Both the position numbers and the translations under genes were made by a program. This document shows positions 50,279-58,935 of a stretch of 64,000 nt of DNA, one piece after another; the first letter of the stretch is position 1; the number at the start of each line of letters is the position of its first letter. The DNA is taken from NCBI GenBank assembly GCA_002421685.1, contig DISB01000017.1, positions 62,001-126,000 on the forward strand, written 5' to 3'. Source of the DNA: Bacteroidetes bacterium UBA6221. GTDB taxonomy: Bacteria; Bacteroidota; Bacteroidia; Chitinophagales; Chitinophagaceae. The notes under the pieces are model-generated. The model made no database searches, had not been told where the DNA came from, and saw nothing but the letters and a program-made list of their open reading frames with translations.

Positions 50279-52294
50279 ATGTCATTTGCTTCAACGCCGC
50301 GCAGGTACGTAATATGGTCGATTTTTACAGGTGTCGCTTTGGTGATAATAGTTAAGCTATTATTTCTGCAGGTGTTCAACGACCAGTACAAAATACTGGC
50401 GCAGGATATAGCTATAACAAAAAAAGTAATATACCCGCCCCGGGGGGTGATATATGACAGAAGGGGCAAAGTGATGCTGTATAACCAGGTGGTGTACGAC
50501 CTGATGGTTACAGCATACGAGGTGCCTGATAACATAGACACCATGATGCTGTGCAATGCCCTGGGTATAGATACGACTGAATATAAAAAGCTGTTTCACA
50601 GGGCATCGGTAAAAAACGGGCCGCGTCGCAAGAGCGTGATGATAGAGCAATTGACACCCGAACAGACCGCCCGGCTACAGGAAAACATGTATGCGTTCCC
50701 GGGATTTGAACTGAGCGAACGTTATATCAGGACATACCCGGACCCACATGCAGCGCTGATATTGGGTTATATCGGCGAAATTTCACCGTCAAAGCTCAAA
50801 GAGCAGAGGTATGCTTCTTACAGGCAGGGAGACTACCTGGGTATAAACGGGCTGGAATATACTTACGAAGAAGTGCTGCGTGGACAGCGCGGCATACATT
50901 TCCTGGAGCGGGACAACTTTAACCGCCCCACGGAGCCTTACCGTAAGGGTGCCCTGGATACCCCCGCCATAGCCGGCAAAAGCCTGGAGCTGTACCTGGA
51001 TGCAGAATTGCAGGCATATGGAGAGCAACTGATGGCTAATAAGATAGGTAGTGTGGTGGCGATTGACCCAAAGACAGGTGGTATATTGGCTATGGTGAGT
51101 TCGCCCTCGTACGACCCCAACCTGCTGAGGGGCAGGCACAGGTCGAAGAATTTTGCCAGGTTAGAATTAGATGCAACCAAGCCCCTGTATAACAGGGCGA
51201 TAAAGGGCGAATACCAGCCTGGCTCTGCTATGAAACCTATGACTGCATTGGTGGCGCTGGATGCAGGGGTAATCACACCTTCATTTGGCTTTCCATGTAT
51301 GGGTGGGTATTATAATTGCGGCAGGAGGATAGGTTGTACCCACTCGGGCGGGGGGCACGCGGCCAACCTGAGGCTGGCGCTGGCCAATTCATGTAACGCC
51401 TATTTTGTGCATATTCTTCGGTTGCTGGTAGACTCGAAAAAATTCGGCAGTGTGAAAAAAGGTGTGCAGCGCTGGCACGATTACTATTCTGATTTCGGTT
51501 TTGGCCATCCTACCGGTGTGGATCTTCCATACGAAAGGGGAGGATTGTTACCGGACTCTTCCTACTACAACAATATGTACCGGGGCAACTGGAACTCATG
51601 CAATATGCTGTTTGTGGGTATGGGGCAGGGCGAGGTGGCCCTGACGCCGGTACAACTGGCTAATTCCATGTGCATCATTGCCAACAAAGGATACTATTAC
51701 ACGCCTCATTTGGTGAAATCAATAGGTGGCAACCCGAAAGATACCATACTAAGAAAGTATCATGTGAAGCATAAAGTGACCAATATACCCGATACTGTAT
51801 ACAATATAGTGGCGCTGGGTATGCAGGATGTGGTGGAGCGGGGCACCGGGCGCGTGGCCATACTTCCCGGCGTGAGCGTGTGCGCCAAAACCGGTACTGT
51901 AGAAAACAAAGCCATTGTTGACGGACAGGTGGTAAAAATGAAAGACCACTCGGTATTCGTAGCTTTCGCGCCCAGGGAAGACCCTAAGATAGCGATAGCC
52001 GTGATAGTAGAGAATGCAGGCTTTGGCGCTACATGGGCAGGGCCTGTAGCCAGCCTGATGATGGAGAAATATCTGACCGACAGCATTGCTACCAACAGGA
52101 AACACCTGGAAACCAGGCTGTACAATGCCAACCTGATTAATCCATATGTGTACACCATAGATGCTGCACAAAGGTTGAAAGACAGGTTGCGATGGGAGAC
52201 GAGGATGGAGCGTACCAGGATGAGCGACAGCCTGCAGCATGCGCAGGATTCAATAAGGATAAAAAGATGGTTCAAAAAAACCTACGGAATATAA
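50279..52294 (+). CDS. mrdA: penicillin-binding protein 2 (elongasome transpeptidase)
   Basis: A 671-residue class B PBP with one N-terminal helix, a pedestal/dimerisation part and the transpeptidase domain. The active-site motifs are S316-A-M-K319 (PGSAMKPM), S371-C-N373 (NSCNAYF) and K537-T-G539 (AKTGTVEN). It cross-links peptidoglycan in cell elongation. RodA, its glycosyltransferase partner, follows 3 bp after its stop, a fixed pairing in rod-shaped bacteria. The C-terminal tail of about 60 residues after the KTG motif is usual in this phylum. Confidence 0.95.
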   Translation: MSFASTPRRYVIWSIFTGVALVIIVKLLFLQVFNDQYKILAQDIAITKKVIYPPRGVIYDRRGKVMLYNQVVYDLMVTAYEVPDNIDTMMLCNALGIDTTEYKKLFHRASVKNGPRRKSVMIEQLTPEQTARLQENMYAFPGFELSERYIRTYPDPHAALILGYIGEISPSKLKEQRYASYRQGDYLGINGLEYTYEEVLRGQRGIHFLERDNFNRPTEPYRKGALDTPAIAGKSLELYLDAELQAYGEQLMANKIGSVVAIDPKTGGILAMVSSPSYDPNLLRGRHRSKNFARLELDATKPLYNRAIKGEYQPGSAMKPMTALVALDAGVITPSFGFPCMGGYYNCGRRIGCTHSGGGHAANLRLALANSCNAYFVHILRLLVDSKKFGSVKKGVQRWHDYYSDFGFGHPTGVDLPYERGGLLPDSSYYNNMYRGNWNSCNMLFVGMGQGEVALTPVQLANSMCIIANKGYYYTPHLVKSIGGNPKDTILRKYHVKHKVTNIPDTVYNIVALGMQDVVERGTGRVAILPGVSVCAKTGTVENKAIVDGQVVKMKDHSVFVAFAPREDPKIAIAVIVENAGFGATWAGPVASLMMEKYLTDSIATNRKHLETRLYNANLINPYVYTIDAAQRLKDRLRWETRMERTRMSDSLQHAQDSIRIKRWFKKTYGI

Positions 52295-52297
52295 CTT

Positions 52298-53614
52298 ATG
52301 ACAAACACCAGTAAATCGGTTTTCGGCAGGGTGGACGGCATTACATTGCTGCTGTACCTGGCATTGGTATTTGTAGGTATGCTGGCTATTTTTTCCGTAG
52401 AATATCGCAGTACCGACCCCTCGATATTTATGATGAGCAAAAGCCATATGCGGCAGTTTATATGGCTGATAATATCCTTGTTTGCAGGACTGCTCATCAT
52501 TTTTACGGACAGTAAGTTCTTTTCATCGGTTGCGTACCTGTCCTACACGGTCGCCTTGATATTACTTATACTTACCGTGTTTATCGGTGTTGGGGTAAAA
52601 GGCTCAGCGTCATGGCTGGGTTTTGGGAGTGTGAAATTTCAGCCAGGGGAGGTGGCCAAAATATTTACCTCCTTGGCCATTGCAAAATTCCTGTCATCGC
52701 CGGAAACTAACTTCGCTACGTTGAAACACAGGTTGATCGGCAGCGCCCTTGCTCTCACACCGGCAGTGCTTATTGTATTGCAACAGGAAACGGGGCTGGC
52801 ATTGGTATATATGTGTTTCTTCCTGGTGATGTACAGGGAAGGCTTGCCCCATATTGTGCTTATTATAGCCTTCTCGGCAATAGCCCTTACACTGGCTACA
52901 TTGCTCATTGACAAAACTGTCTTGTTGTATATCGTAACGGGATTGGCCCTGGCTGTCGCCGTACTGATGCGAAAAGTGCTGCGTCGTGAAAAGACAGTTG
53001 CGATAATATTGGTAGCTGTGTGGGGTATTTGCGTGTTATTCTCGCAACTCGTGGTGCCGTTCGTATTCAAAAATGTATTGCAGAAACACCAGGTGGAACG
53101 CATTTACACAACAGTGGGACAGGATGTGCCGGATGAATATCTCGCGCCGGAGGACCGGGGCAAGGGAAGTACAATATCCGGTTATAACGTGTGGCAATCG
53201 AAGATCGCTATCGGGTCGGGTGGATTAACGGGTAAAGGCTTCCTTAATGGTACATCTACCAAAAATGAATTTGTACCCGAGCAGAATACAGACTTTATAT
53301 TTTGCGCCATTGGCGAGCAATTTGGCTTCCTGGGTAGCGCGGCGTTGGTATTGTTGTACCTCGGGTTGATGTTGCGCATATTGGTGCTGGCCGAGCGACA
53401 GCGCTCAGCCTTCAGCCGGATATATGCATACTGCGTGGCTTCAATTTTCTTTATACATTTCGCAATTAATATATCCATGACGATTGGCCTGGCACCTGTT
53501 ATAGGTATTACGCTTCCTTTATTGAGCTACGGAGGAACATCCCTTTTATCGTTCAGTGTGCTGATATTTATACTGCTGCGGCTGGATGCCGATCGTCAGG
53601 TTATGATACGCTGA
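52298..53614 (+). CDS. rodA: RodA peptidoglycan polymerase (SEDS family)
   Basis: A 438-residue integral membrane protein with about ten helices. SEDS marks are KGSASWLGFGSVKFQPGEVA, where W-x-x-F-x-P/QPGE is typical, IGSGGLTGKGFLNGTSTKNE with the catalytic Asp region (EQNTDFIFCAIGEQFGF), and GITLPLLSYGGTSLL near the end. It polymerises glycan strands together with PBP2. It begins 3 bp after mrdA. Confidence 0.95.
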   Translation: MTNTSKSVFGRVDGITLLLYLALVFVGMLAIFSVEYRSTDPSIFMMSKSHMRQFIWLIISLFAGLLIIFTDSKFFSSVAYLSYTVALILLILTVFIGVGVKGSASWLGFGSVKFQPGEVAKIFTSLAIAKFLSSPETNFATLKHRLIGSALALTPAVLIVLQQETGLALVYMCFFLVMYREGLPHIVLIIAFSAIALTLATLLIDKTVLLYIVTGLALAVAVLMRKVLRREKTVAIILVAVWGICVLFSQLVVPFVFKNVLQKHQVERIYTTVGQDVPDEYLAPEDRGKGSTISGYNVWQSKIAIGSGGLTGKGFLNGTSTKNEFVPEQNTDFIFCAIGEQFGFLGSAALVLLYLGLMLRILVLAERQRSAFSRIYAYCVASIFFIHFAINISMTIGLAPVIGITLPLLSYGGTSLLSFSVLIFILLRLDADRQVMIR

Positions 53615-53619
53615 TACTG

Positions 53620-53627
53620 TAACTTTG
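53620..53627 (+). promoter_or_regulatory. -7 promoter box of the MBL-fold hydrolase gene
   Basis: TAACTTTG (TAnnTTTG) ends 7 bp before the ATG at 53635. The -33 side is weak, and rodA ends just upstream. Such spacing implies a leader of only a few bases. Confidence 0.45.
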
Positions 53628-53634
53628 CAATCCT

Positions 53635-54378
53635 ATGGCAGAAGTATTTCCTTTATCGGAAGGTGTGTTTACGGTAGGACATGATAAGCAATTTGTTCCC
53701 TTCGACCAGGATAATGATGAACTGAATGACAGGCCAACCGGCTCGTTACTGGTAGATATATTGCCTTTCCTTGTAGTGACGGACCGGGATGTAATAATGC
53801 TGGACACGGGATTGGGTTATGAAAAAGATGGTGAATTGCAGATACATACCAATCTCAGAAAGCACGGCTATGATCCTGGAGATGTGACCAAGGTACTGCT
53901 TTCTCACTTGCATAAGGACCATGCTGGTGGTGTGGTGTACAAAGGCCAGGATGGTTTGGTGAAGAATACTTTCCCCAAGGCGGACTACTATATCTACAAA
54001 CCGGAAATAGCGTTTGCCATGGAACAGGGTTATCCATCATTTCATGTGGACGAGATAGAACCATTGCTGACATCTCCGCAGGTACACTGGCTTGATGGGG
54101 AAGAAGGGGTGATAGATGGCTATATAAAATATTTTCATTCAGGGGGACATAGCCCGCAGCATGTCGTTTTTCTTATAGATGATGGCAAGGACAAAATATT
54201 TTTTGGTGGCGATGAAGCACCACAGCTAAAACAAATGAAAATAAAGTACGTGGCCAAATACGACTATGACGGGAAAAAGGCCTTGGCCTTGCGCGAGCAG
54301 TATGCCGGACAGGGAAGGGCTGAGGGATGGAAATTCCTGTTTTACCACGACGTAGGTCACCCGGTAGCTACATTGTAA
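53635..54378 (+). CDS. MBL-fold metallo-hydrolase
   Basis: A 247-residue metallo-beta-lactamase-fold protein, not a B1 lactamase: it has no signal peptide, HLHKDHAGG as the first metal motif (H-x-H-x-D-H), then SGGHSPQH with the next His and HDVGHPVATL near the C terminus. The fold fits lactonase- or glyoxalase II-type hydrolases. Members of this group (QuiP/AHL lactonase-like among them) act in the cytoplasm on diverse esters; the substrate here is unknown. It has its own short-leader promoter. Confidence 0.82.
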   Translation: MAEVFPLSEGVFTVGHDKQFVPFDQDNDELNDRPTGSLLVDILPFLVVTDRDVIMLDTGLGYEKDGELQIHTNLRKHGYDPGDVTKVLLSHLHKDHAGGVVYKGQDGLVKNTFPKADYYIYKPEIAFAMEQGYPSFHVDEIEPLLTSPQVHWLDGEEGVIDGYIKYFHSGGHSPQHVVFLIDDGKDKIFFGGDEAPQLKQMKIKYVAKYDYDGKKALALREQYAGQGRAEGWKFLFYHDVGHPVATL

Positions 54379-54379
54379 A

Positions 54380-54844
54380 CTACCTTCTTCCGCGCGGCGG
54401 ACCGTCTTGCCTGCGGCGGAGCTCTTTCAACAGCATTTCCTTAAAACCGCGTTCAGCCATATAGAGTTCTGCCAACTGCTCTGCGGAAATTATTTTCAGG
54501 AATTCATCCTTGTATTTCTTTTTCAGCTCCAGGGCCTGCTCCTGGAAGTCGAGGTTAGCATCGATATATTCATGCGCCCTGCGCTCGTCCGATGCGGGGT
54601 TTTCGTCCCGGTACTTGTCCATAAAACCCCGGTGGAGGTTATGCATTTCTTTTTCGAACCGGTTGTACACCGGCCAGAATTTTTCAGCCTGTTCCGTACT
54701 CAATTCCACCTTTTCGGTGATGTAAGCTATTTTCAATGCTTTAATGCGCTCGCGTTGTTCCGGCGTGCCGGGTTGCGCCCATACCGTTGTACAGGCAATA
54801 AGGAAGATCATTAGCAGCAATCCAGTCTTTCTCATAATCATCAT
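54380..54844 (-). CDS. Spy/CpxP-like periplasmic protein, sigma-operon-linked
   Basis: A 154-residue periplasmic protein, start ATG at 54842-54844 (MMIMRKTGLLLMIF), signal peptide ending VWAQ. The mature chain is helical with a repeated, charged pattern (ERIKALKIAYITEKVELSTE, then FWPVYNRFEKEM, KLKKKYKDEFLKIIS, EQLAELYMAE). This is the LTxxQ-like architecture of Spy/CpxP or heavy-metal sensor proteins that bind misfolded proteins or metals and feed a stress response. It is the third gene of an operon with an anti-sigma and an ECF sigma factor. Confidence 0.72.
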   Translation of the reverse strand: MMIMRKTGLLLMIFLIACTTVWAQPGTPEQRERIKALKIAYITEKVELSTEQAEKFWPVYNRFEKEMHNLHRGFMDKYRDENPASDERRAHEYIDANLDFQEQALELKKKYKDEFLKIISAEQLAELYMAERGFKEMLLKELRRRQDGPPRGRR

Positions 54845-54848
54845 TTTT

Positions 54849-55400
54849 TTATTGCCATCCCGCTTCTTCGAGATAGTTCTCAATGGCTTCGTTGTTCAAA
54901 TTTAAAGATGAAGAATTTACATCAGTCGTGCCGATATGGTTGGCTATGGTTTCTGTTTCAAAAGCATAGATATTATCTTCTACATAGGATACAATCGCTT
55001 CGTCCGACAATGCCTGCAATTGTTGCTCCACTGTTTGTGTTTGCGGCACCAGGAAACGATAAGAACCCAGGCCGATGGCAATGATCAGGATGGCCGCAAC
55101 TGCCCAACGCATACCCGCCCACAAGTTTATTCGCTTACCGGGGACGGGAACAGTTCCCGTTTCCTTGTCTTTTAAGGACCGGATCAGTTCTTCAGGCAAA
55201 TTGTCGAAATAACCTTCCGGTACTATATGTGGCATATTCTTTTCAGCAAGGCTAACTTTTTCAGTTGCCCTATGTAATACACTGCCGGGAAGATTATTGA
55301 AATAATCTGCCGGCACCTCGAATAGCATATCCCTGCTCAGACCGGCGAGTACGCTGTTCATTTCGCGTAATTCCTTTAATATGTCCTTGTCAACTGCCAT
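54849..55400 (-). CDS. probable anti-sigma factor with duplicated VPxxYFxNLP motif
   Basis: A 183-residue protein with one helix at about residues 97-114 (WAVAAILIIAIGLGSYRFLV), so the N-terminal 95 residues should be cytoplasmic and the rest periplasmic. The cytoplasmic part holds the same short motif twice: VPADYFNNLPGSVL and VPEGYFDNLPEELI, which I read as two linear binding motifs for the sigma factor. The periplasmic part is acidic. It lies between sigma and the Spy-like gene and is 31 bp after the sigma stop. Confidence 0.75.
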   Translation of the reverse strand: MAVDKDILKELREMNSVLAGLSRDMLFEVPADYFNNLPGSVLHRATEKVSLAEKNMPHIVPEGYFDNLPEELIRSLKDKETGTVPVPGKRINLWAGMRWAVAAILIIAIGLGSYRFLVPQTQTVEQQLQALSDEAIVSYVEDNIYAFETETIANHIGTTDVNSSSLNLNNEAIENYLEEAGWQ

Positions 55401-55431
55401 TTGTTGTTTGACTATTATTATTCTTTTTCGT

Positions 55432-55992
55432 TTAACTCTCTTTTATAAATGTTTCCACCTTTTTCACTGCGTGGTGGTAAGAAGCTTTTAGCGCTCCTTC
55501 CGAAGTATTCAGCACTTTGGCCATTTCTTCATAAGGCATTTCATCGTAATACCTGAGGCTGAATACAATGCGTTGTTTTTCAGGTAGCGATTGTATGGCC
55601 TGTTGCAGTTTCCACTCCAGTTTATTTGCATCAAAACCTTTTTGCGCTTCCAGTTTATCGGCCAACATATTTTCTTCCGTATCCAGCGGTAAAGCTCTGC
55701 GGCGCTTTTCTTTTTCCAGCCAGGTGAGCGTTTCATTGGTGGCGATACGGTACAGCCATGTGTACAGGTTGGCTTCACCACGGAAGTCTTCCAGGTTGTT
55801 CCACATTTTTATGAATACATGCTGCAGTATATCGTTGCTGTCCTCGTGCTCTATCACCATCCGGCGTATATGCCAGTATAATTTTTGCTGGTACTTCTTT
55901 ACAATCGCGGTAAAAGCAGATTCCCTGGTATCCTCATCCCTGAAGAAGGCCAGCAAAAGGTTGTCATCTGTTTCATAAATAGTCCTGGGCAT
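55432..55992 (-). CDS. ECF-type RNA polymerase sigma factor
   Basis: A 186-residue ECF sigma factor. Region 2.2-2.4 is seen at about residues 30-95 (YQQKLYWHIRRMVIEHEDSN, then NDILQHVFIKMWNNL and the ANLYTWLYRIATNE block), and region 4 at about 128-180 (SLPEKQRIVFSLRYYDEMPY, then an HTH with LNTSEGALKASYHHAVKK). The motif GALKASYHHAVKK is typical of the group. It heads the three-gene operon with the anti-sigma and the Spy-like protein, a cell-envelope stress layout. Confidence 0.93.
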   Translation of the reverse strand: MPRTIYETDDNLLLAFFRDEDTRESAFTAIVKKYQQKLYWHIRRMVIEHEDSNDILQHVFIKMWNNLEDFRGEANLYTWLYRIATNETLTWLEKEKRRRALPLDTEENMLADKLEAQKGFDANKLEWKLQQAIQSLPEKQRIVFSLRYYDEMPYEEMAKVLNTSEGALKASYHHAVKKVETFIKES

Positions 55993-56072
55993 ATTGAAAC
56001 CGCGGGTACATAAGGATAGACTAAATTAGGTGTAAAAGGTTTAAAATACTGTGATTAATATTAACAAGACCT

Positions 56073-56080
56073 TAGCTTTG
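56073..56080 (+). promoter_or_regulatory. -7 promoter box of fmt
   Basis: TAGCTTTG ends 10 bp before the fmt ATG at 56091. The -33 side is weak. Confidence 0.4.
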
Positions 56081-56090
56081 CAGCCTTATT

Positions 56091-57023
56091 ATGCCTGCTT
56101 TTAAAGATATACGGATAGTTTTTTTGGGTACGCCGGAGTTTGCGGTCGCCTCCCTCAGGGCGCTTATTGACGGCGGGGCAAAAGTAGTGGCGGTGGTAAC
56201 CGCCCCGGATAAGCCTGCGGGCCGGGGTATGCAGCTGCAGCAATCTGCCGTAAAACAATATGCCCTGGCGCAAAACCTGCCCGTGCTACAACCGGAAAAG
56301 TTGAAGGACCCCGGTTTCCTGGCCGACCTGGCGTCTTACAAAGCCGACCTGCAGGTGGTAGTGGCCTTCAGGATGTTACCAGAGGCTGTATGGAATATGC
56401 CACCACTGGGGACTATAAACGTGCATGGCTCCCTGTTGCCGCAATACAGGGGTGCGGCCCCCATTAACTGGGCCATTATCAATGGCGAAGAAGAGACGGG
56501 CGTTACTACCTTTAAGCTGCAACACGAGATAGATACAGGGGATATATTATTGCAAAAGCGGATAACCATACTGCCTGACGATAACGTTGGAACGGTGTAT
56601 GAAAAACTGATGCATGCCGGGGCGGAACTACTTGTGGAAACAATAAAAGGACTGGCAGCGGGGACATTAAAAGAAACATCGCAAACAGAAATTCCAGTAA
56701 CCGGGCTTAAACACGCACCCAAAATCTTTAAAGAGCATACCCAAATAGATTGGAACAAGCCTGCAGGGGATATTCATAACCTCATCAGGGGTCTGTCTCC
56801 ATATCCTGCAGCGTACACTATGTTGCAAGGCAAAGTATTTAAGATATACCGTTCGCATATTCAACAGGGAACACATGACGCCACGCCTGGTGCCTACGAT
56901 ACCGATGGCAAAAGCTACCTGCGTTTCGCAGCCGCAGATGGCTGGGTATATGTCGATGAGGTGCAGCATGAAGGGAAGAAGCGTATGGATATAGCAGCTT
57001 TTCTACGAGGCTTTCGTGCCTGA
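56091..57023 (+). CDS. fmt: methionyl-tRNA formyltransferase
   Basis: A 310-residue enzyme that formylates Met-tRNAi before initiation. The formyl-binding domain has FLGTPEFAVASL near residue 11, NVHGSLLPQYRGAAPINWAI near 108 (with the catalytic N, H pair), and EIDTGDILL near 146 with the catalytic Asp. The C-terminal domain that binds tRNA starts at about residue 210 (KIFKEHTQIDWNKPA). Length is normal. It overlaps the convergent aroQ by 21 bp at the 3' ends. Confidence 0.96.
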   Translation: MPAFKDIRIVFLGTPEFAVASLRALIDGGAKVVAVVTAPDKPAGRGMQLQQSAVKQYALAQNLPVLQPEKLKDPGFLADLASYKADLQVVVAFRMLPEAVWNMPPLGTINVHGSLLPQYRGAAPINWAIINGEEETGVTTFKLQHEIDTGDILLQKRITILPDDNVGTVYEKLMHAGAELLVETIKGLAAGTLKETSQTEIPVTGLKHAPKIFKEHTQIDWNKPAGDIHNLIRGLSPYPAAYTMLQGKVFKIYRSHIQQGTHDATPGAYDTDGKSYLRFAAADGWVYVDEVQHEGKKRMDIAAFLRGFRA

Positions 57024-57440
57024 ATTGATAAAGTACTGTAAGGCCAGTTCGTAGCCCATAAGGCCTAATCCTGTAATACAACCAATGCATTTTGAAGCGG
57101 TAAGCGAGGTTTTACGATATTCCTCGCGGGCGTAAATGTTGGAAATATGCACCTCCACTACGGGGATGCCAATGGCTGCGATAGCATCTGCAAGGGCCAC
57201 GCTGGTATGGGTATAACCCGCACCGTTGAAGATTATCCCTTGCGCTTTACCCCGGCAATCGTGCAGGTAATTGACCAGTTCGCCTTCTACATTGCTCTGG
57301 TAATAAGAAAAAGATACGTCCGGGTACTTCTTTTTTAGCCCTTCCAGGTAAGTTTCAAAAGACATATTCCCGTATATATCTGTTTCCCGGGTGCCCAGGA
57401 GGTTGAGGTTGGGGCCGTTCACAATAGCAATGCTGAACAT
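57003..57440 (-). CDS. aroQ: 3-dehydroquinate dehydratase, type II
   Basis: A 145-residue small dodecameric enzyme of the shikimate pathway. The type II signature is IVNGPNLNLLGTRETDIYG, where the Tyr of YG is the catalytic base and the Arg is in the lid. GYTHTSVALADAI and VEVHISNIYAREEYR (with the His acid) follow. It overlaps fmt by 21 bp. A 20-residue tail is usual. The FNGAGYTHTS block shows an AG in place of the common PG pair, a small change that keeps the fold. Confidence 0.94.
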   Translation of the reverse strand: MFSIAIVNGPNLNLLGTRETDIYGNMSFETYLEGLKKKYPDVSFSYYQSNVEGELVNYLHDCRGKAQGIIFNGAGYTHTSVALADAIAAIGIPVVEVHISNIYAREEYRKTSLTASKCIGCITGLGLMGYELALQYFINSGTKAS

Positions 57441-57480
57441 AATATTTGTTTGAACAATATTAATAAATACCGCTATTATA

Positions 57481-57488
57481 TACTTTTG
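57481..57488 (+). promoter_or_regulatory. -7 promoter box of the MarR-xerD pair
   Basis: TACTTTTG (TAnnTTTG) lies 30 bp before the MarR start at 57519. The -33 element is weak. Confidence 0.4.
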
Positions 57489-57518
57489 CAGGAGCCATTT
57501 ATTTTAAAAATCAAGTTT

Positions 57519-57977
57519 ATGCCCACAGTTGAAGAGCATTTGATCACCAAGCCGATAAAAGACCCTTATGTAAGGGCCTTTCTCAATGTCATGTTTACAG
57601 GGGTATGGCTGCAACAAAAAATGGGGCAATTGTTGAAGCCGTTTGATATTACAGAGCCGCAATACAATGTACTGCGCATACTGCGTGGACAAAATGGCGA
57701 AGCCATGAACCTGTATGAAATACAAAACAGGATGATACAGAAGATGTCCAACGTGTCGCGGCTGATAGACAAACTGGTGGCGAAGAAACTGGTAACCAGG
57801 AGAGAATGTAAGGAGAACCGGCGCAGGGTAGATATAGGTATTACCCAAAAAGGCCTGGATCTGCTGGATGCCATAGACCCCGCAATCGAGCCTTTTTTTA
57901 ACCAACTGAATGAGAACCTCACCAAAGATGAAGCCCGGCAAATGAGCGAGTGGCTGGATAAAATGAGAGATGAGTAA
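57519..57977 (+). CDS. MarR-family transcriptional regulator
   Basis: A 152-residue winged-helix regulator. The start used is ATG 57519 (MPTVEEHLITK); the longer frame begins before the promoter box. The dimer helices flank the HTH: FDITEPQYNVLRIL then MNLYEIQNRMIQKMSNVSRL (helix H3-H4) and a wing with VTRRECKENRRRVDIGIT. The ligand and target are not known. It overlaps xerD by 8 bp, so both are probably one transcript. Confidence 0.9.
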   Translation: MPTVEEHLITKPIKDPYVRAFLNVMFTGVWLQQKMGQLLKPFDITEPQYNVLRILRGQNGEAMNLYEIQNRMIQKMSNVSRLIDKLVAKKLVTRRECKENRRRVDIGITQKGLDLLDAIDPAIEPFFNQLNENLTKDEARQMSEWLDKMRDE

Positions 57978-58893
57978 GGAATATACAGTATGGCCGGCTT
58001 ACCTGAAGGGATTTAAAGCCTACCTGCAACTGGAACGTTCCATGTCGGACAATACGGTGATGGCTTACCTGCACGATGTAGAGATGTTGGGAGAATTTAT
58101 TTTCAGCCAATACAGCAGTACAAACATTTCATCTATTGAACTTACACACCTTCAAAATTTTCTTGCGCACATCAACGAAATGGAACTTACCGCTAACACA
58201 CAGGCGCGTGTCATCAGCGGTATCAAGTCATTTTTCCGGTACCTGCTGCTGGAGGAAGCCATAACGCAGGACCCCACTGTATTGCTGGAGGCCCCGAAAC
58301 TCCGGAGAGCGTTGCCTACGCATCTTGCCCTGGAAGAGATAGAGCAACTGTTTGCGGCAATAGACCATAGTAAACCTGAAGGCCAGCGCAACCGTGCCAT
58401 GTTGGAAACCATGTACAGTTGCGGCCTGCGTGTGAGTGAGTTGACGGGGTTACTTATATCGAATATGTACCTGGACGTAGGATTTATAAGGGTAGTGGGC
58501 AAGGGCAACAAGGAAAGATTGGTACCTATTGGCGGCGAAGCGGTAAAACAGGTAAAATTATACAAAGACCATGTGCGCGTTCACCTGAAGGCAATAAAAA
58601 AAGGCAGCGAGGATGTTTTATTCCTCAATCGCCGGGGTGGGCAGTTGTCGCGGGTGATGGTGTTTATGATATTGAAAGACCTGGTAGCAAAAAGCGGTAT
58701 CAGGAAGAATATCCACCCGCATACATTGAGGCACTCGTTTGCCACCCACCTGGTAGAGGCCGGGGCCGACTTACGCGCCGTGCAGGAGATGCTGGGGCAT
58801 AAAAGCATCACTACTACGGAGATATATACTCACCTGGACAGGTCGTACCTACGGCAGACATTGGAGAAATATCATCCACGCTTTGGGGGATAA
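57970..58893 (+). CDS. xerD: tyrosine recombinase XerD
   Basis: A 307-residue site-specific recombinase for chromosome dimer resolution at dif. The catalytic set is complete: R154 (GLRVSEL), H251 and R254 (HTLRHSF), H277 (GHKSITT) and Y286 (EIYTHL). The N-terminal SAM-like core-binding domain (about 1-100) has LERSMSDNTVMAYLHDVEML. Length fits XerD. It overlaps the MarR gene by 8 bp. No integrase-specific features are seen, so it is the cell's own recombinase. Confidence 0.94.
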   Translation: MSKEYTVWPAYLKGFKAYLQLERSMSDNTVMAYLHDVEMLGEFIFSQYSSTNISSIELTHLQNFLAHINEMELTANTQARVISGIKSFFRYLLLEEAITQDPTVLLEAPKLRRALPTHLALEEIEQLFAAIDHSKPEGQRNRAMLETMYSCGLRVSELTGLLISNMYLDVGFIRVVGKGNKERLVPIGGEAVKQVKLYKDHVRVHLKAIKKGSEDVLFLNRRGGQLSRVMVFMILKDLVAKSGIRKNIHPHTLRHSFATHLVEAGADLRAVQEMLGHKSITTTEIYTHLDRSYLRQTLEKYHPRFGG

Positions 58894-58909
58894 GGCAGCC
58901 TGATTTTAT

Positions 58910-58917
58910 TACTTTTG
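58910..58917 (+). promoter_or_regulatory. -7 promoter box of the 58936 lipoprotein gene
   Basis: TACTTTTG, with a TTTG 24 bp upstream (58882-58885), close to the phylum pattern but with slightly long spacing. The ATG is 18 bp downstream. Confidence 0.45.
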
Positions 58918-58935
58918 TCGCGATAACAACCGCAT

